This document shows, one piece after another, positions 56,606 through 64,000 of a stretch of 64,000 nucleotides of DNA. This stretch comes from Lysobacter sp. ISL-50 (GTDB lineage Bacteria; Pseudomonadota; Gammaproteobacteria; Xanthomonadales; Xanthomonadaceae): assembly GCF_018612875.1 (NCBI RefSeq), contig NZ_JAGGRI010000013.1, positions 120,227-184,226 of the forward strand, read 5' to 3'. Made by a program: the position numbers and the translations under genes. The notes under the pieces are model-generated. The model searched no databases and was not told the DNA's origin. It saw only the letters and a list, made by a program, of their open reading frames with translations. Numbering within the stretch: the first letter of the stretch is position 1; each line of letters begins with the position of its first letter.

Positions 56606-59014
56606 TCAGACCGCCGTCACGAACAACACGCCGCTGTCGTCGCGGCGCCACGGCGGCGGCGGCGATTTCTGCCCGGACTTGTAGATCACGGTCTGGCGGT
56701 ACTCGTAGAAACCCTCGCTGTCCTTGCGCAACAGGATGTCCATCAACGGCACCGGCACGTCGATGTCCTGGCTCAGGTTGGCCGCGCCGAGCACCACGCG
56801 GCGGTTGCCGCGGAACTCGACCACGATGTTGAGGATCTCGCCGCCGGCCTGGCCGGTGGCGTTGTTGAGCAACACCTCCGGCGCGGTCATCACCGTCACC
56901 GGACGCACCGTTTCCTGGTCGATGGAATCGTCCAGGGTGTATTTGAGGATGGCTTCGCCGTCGGGAATGCTGCGCACCGAGGCGGTGTTGAAGATCGCGT
57001 CGGCCGGCTCGGTGCCGCTCAGCGGCGCGGTCGGCTGCACGGTGAAGCTCAGGCTTTGATCGGGCGCGACTTCGATCGGCTGGCTCAGGTCCAGTCCTTC
57101 GATGCGGCCGCTCACCAGGCCTTCGCCGCGGGTGATCCAGGTCGGCAGCTGGGTGATGCGCAACTTGCTTTCGGTGGCGTTGAGCAGCTTCACCGCGACC
57201 GCGCCGGTCTGCGGGTCCGGGGTTTCGATCGACTGGAACAACTCGCCTTCCATGTCGGCGAAGTTGAGCTTGACCGGCACCATCACGTTCTCGTTGACGC
57301 CGCTGGCGACTACCACGCTGCCTTGCAGCAGGTTGGAGTTGGTCGTGGCCATGAGGACACCGAACACGTCCTGGAAATCCTTGAACTCGAAGCGCTCGTT
57401 GACGGTGAAGCCGTTGTCCCAGTCGATGGTCGCCGGCACGGTTTCCGAGCGCACTGCGCCGTTGCGCAGCAGCGCCATCTGCAGGGTCGAGCTGGCGCGC
57501 AGCAGGCGCAGTTCGAATTCGCGTTGGGGATTGTCCGCGCTGGCCGGCACTTTGTCGGCCAGTTCGCGGCGCGCGGCGAGCAGGCGCTCGCCGTCGGTGA
57601 CCGGGCGCACTTCGCAGGTCAGATCGACCATCACTTGTTCGGCGTTCTCGCCCTGATCGACCTGGAACACCAGCGACGGCGCATGCGGCGCTTCGCTGCG
57701 GCGCGCCAGCTTGAACGCGTCGGGCAGGTGGTAGATGCGGCTGGGGTCGCTGAGATCCTGGAAATAGGGATGACTGCGTCCAGTGCCGGTCGGATAGCGC
57801 AACGAGTGCACCACCCAGCGCGCCGGCGAGGCCGAGCCGCCGCTGCCGGCTGGATAGATGTACGAATGCAGTTGCGGCTCGAAGAACAGCGCGACCGCCC
57901 AGTCCTGCAATTGATGGGAGACGTCGTAGCGTTGTTCCGGCGCGGGCGGCGGCGGCGGTTCGGGTAGCGGTTGCGGCAGGGGCATCGGCCGCGGCCGCGG
58001 AAACGGCTTGCGTCGCCAGACTTCATCGCCCTCGATGATCGACTCGCCGCCGACCGGCCGCAGCGCGGCCGGCGCCATGCGCAGGCCCGACGCCAGACCG
58101 GGCTTGACGACCGCCGCGCGCGCGACCATCGCCTCGCCTCGGGGCGCCGCCATCGCTATCTCGGCCATCGGCGCGCGCGCCAACTGCATCTGGCCCTTGA
58201 CCATCATCAGCTGGCGCTTGGGCACGTCCGGCGATGCGGTCGCTGCCAGCGGCACCGCCACGGTGTAGCCGCGCGACACGATCAGCTTGCACTGCGCGTC
58301 GGCGGACATGAAGGCGCGCAACAGGCCGTCGCGCTCGGCCAGACTCAGGTGCAGCATCACCACGCAGCCGCCGCGCGGGTCTTCGACGATTTCGCCGGCC
58401 GGCAGGCGTTGTTCGATCGCGGTGCCGGGCACGCGGTAAGCGATCACCGCGCTGCGATTCACGCTGAGCATCTGCGCGCTGCGCGCGGCGTCGGCGATCT
58501 GCGGCGCGGGAAAGGTTTCCAGCGCCAGACTCACCGCCCACAAGCCGTCCTGGCCGGGCGCGGTCTTGACCTCGTACTGGCCGTTGGCGTTGCGCAGGCG
58601 ATAGCGCGGCAGCCAGTAGCGTTGCTGCGGATTGCGCGGGTCTTCGAACAGGCAACGATCGTCCGGAGTCTGATTGGGACTGATCGGATGCGGCGACTCG
58701 GCGCGGCCGAAGCCGGCGCCGGTCTTGATCGGAAACAGGTCCGGGCGCAGATCGTTCAAGCGCGGACGCAGGGTGCGGCCTTCCAGTTGCGCGACGATCG
58801 CCGGCTGCGCGCGCAGGATCGCCGGATTCATCCGTATCGCGCCCGGCATCAACACCGGCGCTGCGACCGCGATCGGCGCGGCCACCACCGCCGGCGCGGC
58901 GACGGCCGGCGGCGCGGCGATCACCACGCCGGGCACCTTGATCGCGGCCGCGGCGGGCGCCGGGCGAATGCCGGCGACGATCTGATTGATGTTGAGCAAG
59001 CGTCCCAGCGGCAT
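56606..59014 (-). CDS. uncharacterised large protein, first gene of the shared-module cluster
   Basis: 802 residues, no signal peptide. A hydrophobic Ala/Val/Pro-rich start (about 1-60) precedes one module-like segment (FEDPRNPQQRYWLPRYRLRN, about 123-142; ends in VSRGYTVAVPL), a Pro-rich linker (about 345-365) and a second one (FQDLSDPSRIYHLPDAFKLA; CEVRPVTDGERLLAARREL; STLQMALLRNGAVRSETVPA). The C-terminal 330 residues are beta-rich (VVVASGVNENVMVPVKLNFA; ILNIVVEFRGNRRVVLGAAN). ATG at 59014. Probably the promoter-proximal gene, since an unrelated gene precedes it by 274 bp. Confidence 0.65.
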   Translation of the reverse strand: MPLGRLLNINQIVAGIRPAPAAAAIKVPGVVIAAPPAVAAPAVVAAPIAVAAPVLMPGAIRMNPAILRAQPAIVAQLEGRTLRPRLNDLRPDLFPIKTGAGFGRAESPHPISPNQTPDDRCLFEDPRNPQQRYWLPRYRLRNANGQYEVKTAPGQDGLWAVSLALETFPAPQIADAARSAQMLSVNRSAVIAYRVPGTAIEQRLPAGEIVEDPRGGCVVMLHLSLAERDGLLRAFMSADAQCKLIVSRGYTVAVPLAATASPDVPKRQLMMVKGQMQLARAPMAEIAMAAPRGEAMVARAAVVKPGLASGLRMAPAALRPVGGESIIEGDEVWRRKPFPRPRPMPLPQPLPEPPPPPAPEQRYDVSHQLQDWAVALFFEPQLHSYIYPAGSGGSASPARWVVHSLRYPTGTGRSHPYFQDLSDPSRIYHLPDAFKLARRSEAPHAPSLVFQVDQGENAEQVMVDLTCEVRPVTDGERLLAARRELADKVPASADNPQREFELRLLRASSTLQMALLRNGAVRSETVPATIDWDNGFTVNERFEFKDFQDVFGVLMATTNSNLLQGSVVVASGVNENVMVPVKLNFADMEGELFQSIETPDPQTGAVAVKLLNATESKLRITQLPTWITRGEGLVSGRIEGLDLSQPIEVAPDQSLSFTVQPTAPLSGTEPADAIFNTASVRSIPDGEAILKYTLDDSIDQETVRPVTVMTAPEVLLNNATGQAGGEILNIVVEFRGNRRVVLGAANLSQDIDVPVPLMDILLRKDSEGFYEYRQTVIYKSGQKSPPPPWRRDDSGVLFVTAV

Positions 59015-59288
59015 GCGTCTCTCCCTGTATTCAGCGCGGCGCGCTGTAAGACGCGTCGCCGCGGCGCCGCATCGTTTCCTTTGATCGATCGGTAGCGCCG
59101 CAAGGGCGCCGATCACCCCCGATTAAACGAGGGTGCCGCGCGGCCGAGGACATTTCACGGATGAAACACTTTTTCCGGCGCGGGGCCGGGCGCGGTCTGA
59201 ATGCGATTCCGGCGGCCGCGCGCGGCCCGCGACAACGATGCCGCATCGATTGCCGCGCCGGCGCTGAGCGATGCCGGCACCCGCTCGT

Positions 59289-60149
59289 TCAATCGCGCCC
59301 GGCGAGGGCGTCAATGTATTCGCGCAAGCCGATCTCGCCGCGTATCGGATCGTTGGCCGGCTCATAGCGCTGGTCGGCGGTGAGCGCGGTCATCTGCGCG
59401 TACGAGCGCGCGCCCGGCTCGGAGAAGCCCATCTCGCGGAAGCCCTCCACCCAGCGCGCGCGCGGCACGACTTCGACCGCGACCTCGCGACCCAGCGCGC
59501 TGGCGAAACACACGGCCACGTCCGCGGGCGAGTAGGCGCGCGGCCCTTCGACATGGTGCAGCGCCTGTTCGTCCACCTCTTGCATCAACAGATCGGCCCC
59601 GACCCGGCCCAGGTCGCGCGGCGCCACCATCGGCAGGCGGAAATCGGTGGGATAGAAGCTGCGCACCGTGCCGTGCTCGCGCGCGCTGTCCAGCGACGCG
59701 TCCCAGTTGCTCATGTAGTAGGCGGCGCGGATCACACTGCAGGCGATGGATTGCGCTTTGAGCGCCTGTTCCATGTCGTAGAGAATGCCCAGGTCGCCGC
59801 AGCGCTCGCACTGCTGCGCGCCGTAGGTGGACTCGGCGACGATTTTCTCCAGGCCCGAGCCTTCGATCGCCGCCAGGATCGAACGCAGATTGGCTTTTTC
59901 GACCGCATCGGTGTCGGTGTCCGGTGCGGCCGGCGGGTTGAGCAGGAACAGGCGCCGTCCCTGCTTCAACACTTCGCGCAAGGCGCCCGTGTCGGTGACA
60001 TCGACGACGGCGAAGTTCGCGCCGTGTGCTTCCCAATATTCGCGCTCGGCGTTGCGATGCGATACCACCGTCACCGCCTCGCCGCGTTCCAGCAAAGTCC
60101 CGGCCACCGCCGAGCCCACGTGTCCGGTACCGCCCAGAATGATGTGCAT
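59289..60149 (-). CDS. NmrA-like NAD(P)-binding protein
   Basis: 286 residues, Rossmann fold of the atypical SDR/NmrA group: MHIILGGTGHVGSAVAGTLL (G-G-T-G-H-V-G) and later KIVAESTYGAQ with FLLNPPAAPD at the substrate cleft. A CERCGD pair near residue 115 is unusual for the family. Such proteins act as NADP sensors or reductases; substrate unknown. Stands alone, 137 bp behind the PepSY-associated operon end. Confidence 0.85.
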   Translation of the reverse strand: MHIILGGTGHVGSAVAGTLLERGEAVTVVSHRNAEREYWEAHGANFAVVDVTDTGALREVLKQGRRLFLLNPPAAPDTDTDAVEKANLRSILAAIEGSGLEKIVAESTYGAQQCERCGDLGILYDMEQALKAQSIACSVIRAAYYMSNWDASLDSAREHGTVRSFYPTDFRLPMVAPRDLGRVGADLLMQEVDEQALHHVEGPRAYSPADVAVCFASALGREVAVEVVPRARWVEGFREMGFSEPGARSYAQMTALTADQRYEPANDPIRGEIGLREYIDALAGRD

Positions 60150-60282
60150 GCCCGCGTCCCGCGTTGCCGTGATTGCGCTCCAGGCTAGGCGAGCGGCGGT
60201 AAGCGCCGGGCCACGGCGGCGTGAAGAGAACGTAGCCCGGGCGCCGAATCCTGTCCTCGATCGCGCTGTGCGATCGATTGCC

Positions 60283-60390
60283 TCAGCGCGTGATCTCCGC
60301 CGGCATCGATACGATCCACACCAGCAACAACGCCAGCCACAGCCAACGCCAGCGGCCCATGCCGATCCAGATCGCGCGCCAAGGGCTCAT
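60283..60390 (-). CDS. 35-residue single-span membrane peptide
   Basis: MSPWRAIWIGMGRWRWLWLA then LLLVWIVSMPAEITR: one Trp-rich membrane helix with a basic start. Its ATG overlaps the stop of the PepSY gene (ATGA at 60387-60390), the coupling that also links other genes here, so it is probably translated. Short membrane peptides of this kind often follow PepSY-family genes in siderophore-receptor operons; function unknown. Confidence 0.6.
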   Translation of the reverse strand: MSPWRAIWIGMGRWRWLWLALLLVWIVSMPAEITR

Positions 60391-61511
60391 GCCGATCGCT
60401 CGCGTTTGCGCTGCGCCGAACGCCAGCTGTCGGCGATACGCAGTCCATACAGATACACGCCCGACAGGCTCAACGCCGTCAGCATCGCGCCGAACACGAA
60501 CCACGCCAGCTTCAGCCAAAAGCCGGCGAAGTCGCCGAAGTGCAGCGGGTCGGCCATCTCCGAGATGCGTTGATGCACGCTGAGCGCGCGCGCGTCGCGG
60601 GCGCCGAGCCAGCGTCCGGACACGGCGTCGAATGCGATCGCATTGGCGCGCGGCCGCACCATCGCCGCGTCGGCCTGGCCGGTCAGCAACAAGGTGCCGT
60701 CCTTGCCGCCGGGCACCACGCCTTCGACCACGAAGCCGGGCCAGCGGTCGCGCGCCTGCGCGATCGCGCGATCCACGGCGGCGCCATCGGCGGCGATGTT
60801 GCGCGCGTGCGCGGCCGTCGGCGCCTTGACCACCGGCGCGGCGCCGCCGAGCGATTCGATCAGATACCACAGGCCGGTGAGGCCGATCAGCGCGATGAAG
60901 GCCAGGCTCCACACGCCGAGCAAGCGATGCAGATCGCCCCAGAAACGCCGCGGCCGCTCGGGTCGCGGCAGACTGAAGAATCCGCGCCACCAATGCCGGT
61001 AGATATACAGACTGCTGAGCAGCGATATCAGCAGCGGAATCGACAGTGCCGCGACGATCGGCACGCCGATCCTGGTCGGCATCATCAGATGGCGGTGGGT
61101 GTTGCGCAGCAGGCGATGGGCGTTGAACCAGCCGGTGTCGCCGGTCGTCACGCCGCGATACGGATCGACCCAGACGAAACGCAGGCGCCCTTGCGGCGTG
61201 CGCATCGAGGCCTGGGCGGCGAAGCGCGCCGCTTCCGGGCGTTCGATCGACTCGAAGGTCCAGGCCGGATAATCGCGTCGCACCGCATCGACCATCGCGC
61301 CCCAGTTCGCTCGCTGCGCGCCGGGCTGCACGCGGATTTCCGGATTGAGCAGCCAGTCGATCTCATGCGCCAGCACCGCCAGGGTGCCGGTCAACAGCAC
61401 GAAGCTCATGAACACGCTGAGCTTGAGCCCGACCCAGCTGTGCAGGTCGAACCACAGCCGCCGTGCGATGGCTTTCTGGCTGGCCGAAGCGGCTGGCGCG
61501 TGCGCGTTCAC
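60387..61511 (-). CDS. PepSY-associated membrane protein
   Basis: 374 residues, four membrane helices and PepSY-like periplasmic loops: WFDLHSWVGLKLSVFMSFVL, then HEIDWLLNP, GLWYLIESLGG and a final helix region WFVFGAMLTALSLSGVYLYG. PepSY_TM proteins are thought to reduce ferric siderophores or metals at the inner membrane and occur next to TonB siderophore receptors, as here (16 bp behind the broken receptor). The gene itself appears intact. Confidence 0.9.
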   Translation of the reverse strand: MNAHAPAASASQKAIARRLWFDLHSWVGLKLSVFMSFVLLTGTLAVLAHEIDWLLNPEIRVQPGAQRANWGAMVDAVRRDYPAWTFESIERPEAARFAAQASMRTPQGRLRFVWVDPYRGVTTGDTGWFNAHRLLRNTHRHLMMPTRIGVPIVAALSIPLLISLLSSLYIYRHWWRGFFSLPRPERPRRFWGDLHRLLGVWSLAFIALIGLTGLWYLIESLGGAAPVVKAPTAAHARNIAADGAAVDRAIAQARDRWPGFVVEGVVPGGKDGTLLLTGQADAAMVRPRANAIAFDAVSGRWLGARDARALSVHQRISEMADPLHFGDFAGFWLKLAWFVFGAMLTALSLSGVYLYGLRIADSWRSAQRKRERSA

Positions 61512-61527
61512 GGGTCGGCGCGGCGCA

Positions 61528-63299
61528 TCAGAAGCTGTATTGCGCCTGCACGTACACTCGCCGCGGCTCGCCGGGGAAGTGTCCGTTGCGCTCGATGAAA
61601 CCGCTGGCGGCGTAGACCTTGTCGAACAGGTTCTTGACGTTGGCCTGGAATTTCCAGTCGCGCCAGTGCGTTTGCCAGCTCAGATCGAACACGGTGTAGG
61701 GCTTGACCCGCTGGCCGTCGAGGTCGATTTGGCGCCGACTTCCCATTGCTTGCTGCGCTCGGGATCGAACGGCCCGCCGACGCTGTCGCTCTGGTTGGCC
61801 GTGGTCTGCGGCAGAAATCCGCTGGCCATGCTGGCGTACAGATTCAACCCGGGCTGCGCGGTGTAGGTCGCACCCACGCGCCAGCTCAGATCGTCGCCGT
61901 CCACGTCGGCGCCGTTGAGGCGGTTTTCGTCCTTGAAGCCGTCCCAGCGCAGGCCGGCCAGCAGATACCAGCGCTGCGACAAGGTGATTTCGTCCTGCAC
62001 ATACGCGCCGTAGCGCAGGCCGCGCGTGCTGGTGCCGGTCCGCGGCAGGCGCTCCAGGCGATAGCTCGCGGCCGAGGTCAGGCCGTAGACCGGATGGAAC
62101 AGATCGATGCCCGGCACCGGCCCGCGCGCGGTGTCGGCGTTGGCGGTGCGGCTGGTGAAATCGTTGTCGACGCGATAACCGTCGGCGCCGAACAGCAGTT
62201 GATGATCCAGTCCGGCGAAGGCGAACCGCTTGACCGCGTTGGCGTTGACCGCCAGCGCGCGGTTATCGCGCAACTGGTCGCGGAACTGGCGCGTCATCCA
62301 TTCGGCGACGCCGTCGCGGTCGCGGTCGATCAGGCCCATCGGCTCGTGATACTGCTGCGCTTCGCTGTTCTCGAACCAGCGCGCGGACACGTCGATGTCG
62401 AGGCTGTCGCTCGGCGATGCGGTGTACTTGGCCGAGGCGACCTTGGCGCGCATGTCGAGGTAATCGGTGGGTTCGTTGTGGTTCCAGTCGATCGCGGCGA
62501 GGAAATTGCCGTTGTCGTCCACCGGCACGCCGCGCAGGCGGTTGCCGCCTAGATCCTGCGTGACGTCGGTGTACTGCAGGGTCAACTCGCCGGTGTCGCC
62601 CACGTCCATCGCTATCGCCACATCGCCGATCAGGCTTTGCGAATCGGTATTGCGGCGGAACGGGGATTCGTCGTCGGCGTAAGCGCCGACGCGATATCGC
62701 AGCCGTTCGTTGCCGGCCAGCGGGCCGGTCAGCTCCACCGAAGCGGCGCGAAAGCCGTAGTTTCCGGCCTGCACTTCCACGCTGCGCTCGCTCTGGCGCT
62801 TGGGTTTCTTGCTGACGTAGTTGATCACTCCGCCCGGATCGCCGCCGCCGTACAGCGCGCCGCCCGGGCCCTTGAGCACTTCGATGCGCTCGATGTTGAA
62901 CAGCTGCGGCACGGAGAAACCCGAGTACGGATCGCCGCGCAGCCCGTCGTACAGCACGTTCTCCTGGCGGAAGCCGCGCAGCGTCACGCCGGCGTAGCTG
63001 AAATAGCTGACGCCGCTGATGCTGCGGTACAGATCGGTGACCTGGCGCGCGGCCTGATCGTCGATCAGTTCACGCGGCAGCACCTGCACCGACTGCGGCA
63101 CTCGCTCCAGCGGTGTGTCGGTACGGGTGGCGACGGCGGCTTCATCGGCCTTGTACAGGCGCTGCGCGCGGCCGAGCACCTGGACCGAATCGAGTTCGGT
63201 GATCGCGGCCTGATCCTTGGCCTGATTTGCGGGGGATTGCGCCTGGGCAGGCGCAAGCGCCGCTGCCAGCGAAACGACGAGGCAGGATCGGACGAGCAT
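61528..63299 (-). pseudogene. TonB-dependent siderophore receptor, disrupted by internal deletion
   Basis: From 63299 (signal peptide MLVRSCLVVSLAAALAPAQA) a receptor with plug (TDTPLERVPQSVQVLPRELI; VLKGPGGALYGGGDPGGVIN) and most of the barrel reads to ERSKQWEVGAK at about 61733, then goes out of frame and stops at 61680. In the next frame (61528-61746) the C terminus continues with DLDGQRVKPYTVFDLSWQTH and ends in PRRVYVQAQYSF. In intact FhuE/FpvA-type receptors about 100-150 residues lie between these two parts; here they are absent, so the gene has a deletion of several strands plus a frame change. Substrate by family: a ferric siderophore. Confidence 0.85.
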
Positions 63300-63340
63300 G
63301 ATGGGCGGCGGGCATGAGATGCGGGTCACCCATCATATGT

Positions 63341-63359
63341 GAGAATGATTCGCGTTTGC
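63341..63359 (-). promoter_or_regulatory. candidate Fur box upstream of the siderophore receptor
   Basis: GAGAATGATTCGCGTTTGC matches the 19-bp Fur consensus at about 12 positions, 8 of 9 in the left half (GATAATGAT). It lies 42-60 bp upstream of the receptor ATG at 63299. Confidence 0.55.
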
Positions 63360-63427
63360 AACGAGCCATCGCAACAAGGCGATCCCTGCGGCCACGCCGC
63401 GATGGTCGCTATCGCGCGTTCCGCATC

Positions 63428-63460
63428 GCGCGGTTGCATCCATGCCGGATGCAACCGCGC
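63428..63460. repeat. perfect 14-bp inverted repeat
   Basis: GCGCGGTTGCATCC-atgcc-GGATGCAACCGCGC. No T-run on either side. Lies 87 bp downstream of the DUF6289 stop codon (minus strand) and could be its transcript end hairpin or a dispersed element. Confidence 0.7.
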
Positions 63461-63546
63461 GACGAAGCAGCGCGGGAAAAGCCTGGCGACGATGCCGGCG
63501 GCCGCTCTACTCCAGCCCCGGCTTCACCGCATGCAATAGTCCGGAA

Positions 63547-63774
63547 TCAGCAACTGACGGTGAAAGAGCCGACGTAATCCGAGGTCACGGTGCCCTGGAT
63601 GCTGATCTGTCCGGTGCACTGGTTATGCACGGCACGGCCGACCTCGACGCCGTTCTGGTAGTAAGTGCGCACTTCGCCCGGCGCCGGCAGGTAACTGTCT
63701 TTCGCGAACAGCGGCGCGCTCGCCGCGGCGACAAACATCAGCGTCATCGCCAACAATAGCTTCTTGCTATTCAT
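63547..63774 (-). CDS. DUF6289-like small secreted protein
   Basis: 75 residues: signal peptide 1-24 (KKLLLAMTLMFVAAASAPLF-A), then a 50-residue mature part with two Cys (NQCTGQISIQGTVTSDY and FTVSC), probably a disulfide, and the YYQNGVEVGRA motif typical for DUF6289 peptides of Xanthomonadaceae. Role unknown. ATG 63774 follows GGAAACGT. Confidence 0.75.
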   Translation of the reverse strand: MNSKKLLLAMTLMFVAAASAPLFAKDSYLPAPGEVRTYYQNGVEVGRAVHNQCTGQISIQGTVTSDYVGSFTVSC

Positions 63775-63936
63775 CTACGTTTCCTTGATGTCGTCGGCCG
63801 ATCGCCGACTGAGCGAGCGTGATGCTTGTAGTTGGCAATTGCATTACGCGACGCACAATGCCGAAATCCGGCGAGCGTCACACTTGGCTCGCCGGCCGAT
63901 TCCGTTCGCACTCCTTCTCGCTCACTGCGCCGGTGT

Positions 63937-64000
63937 TTACTCGACCGTAACCGCCTTGGCCAGATTGCGCGGCTTATCGACATCGGTCCCGCGCGCCAGC
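63937..64000 (-). CDS. glmS: GlmS C terminus, cut by window
   Basis: The last 20 codons read LARGTDVDKPRNLAKAVTVE and stop TAA. This is the invariant C terminus of glucosamine-6-phosphate synthase (glutamine-fructose-6-phosphate transaminase), which makes glucosamine-6-phosphate for peptidoglycan and LPS. The rest lies to the right of the window. Confidence 0.9.
   Translation of the reverse strand, partial: LARGTDVDKPRNLAKAVTVE

Noticed and set aside
43516..59014. Prophage tail, T6SS or extracellular contractile injection system
   Set aside because: No sheath, tube, baseplate, AAA ATPase, LysM spike or VgrG proteins; the six large proteins do not resemble these.

Overview
The window is a chromosomal segment of a high-GC gammaproteobacterium. 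The GC-rich codon use, the DUF3426-fis pair, the purH/purD neighbourhood, many TonB-dependent receptors, a B12-riboswitch-controlled BtuB, DUF6289 and DUF6776 proteins and the short dispersed repeats all suggest a Lysobacter-like member of the Xanthomonadaceae. Genus is inference; there is no rRNA in the window.

Layout. 0-2.6 kb: end of a DUF3426 protein, fis and two hypothetical genes. 2.7-10.8 kb (minus): an eight-gene, mostly ATGA-overlapping membrane-lipid operon resembling E. coli ynbABCD (CDP-diglyceride synthetase, acyltransferase, two CDP-alcohol phosphatidyltransferases, hydrolase-methyltransferase, PAP2/dual-specificity phosphatase) with two extra membrane genes inserted. 11.1-15 kb (plus): purH, a membrane protein, purD. 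15-24.5 kb: small accessory genes (orphan substrate-binding protein, GST, TetR with a palindromic operator, GNAT, GGCT, MscS, LplT-Aas fusion, CD225 and DUF2752 proteins). 24.6-29.1 kb (minus): ECF sigma / FecR / TonB receptor cell-surface signalling unit. 29.7-34.4 kb (minus): ampE, nudC-erpA, and a bactofilin flanked by two DUF6776 paralogues. 34.5-35.7 kb: a DUF4126 gene whose 3' end has been tandemly duplicated together with a hairpin repeat. 35.9-40.9 kb: bfr/bfd, rppH, tRNA-Met, queD, phasin, bioD, fRMsr and a TfoX-C protein. 41.2-43.4 kb: cobalamin riboswitch and btuB.

43.5-59.0 kb (minus) is the most unusual part: eight consecutive genes without a recognised pathway. Six encode proteins (238 to 1094 residues) that share the same signature near the N terminus (a D-x-A/D...YYxP...P element, then a P-x-x-x-x-DG-x-V-x-L strand, then an F-x-V-x-L...V-x-Y...RP block), three with additional beta-rich repeats at the C terminus and one with an OmpA-like domain between low-complexity linkers. 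They are followed by a protein with a possible ABBA-type fold and a half-length alpha-toroid protein with a class II terpene-cyclase DVDDTA motif. I do not recognise this as a described system.

59.3-64 kb (minus): an NmrA-like protein, a TonB siderophore receptor broken by an internal deletion with its PepSY protein and a 35-residue membrane peptide, a DUF6289 peptide and the C terminus of glmS. No IS element, prophage, CRISPR array or rRNA was seen.
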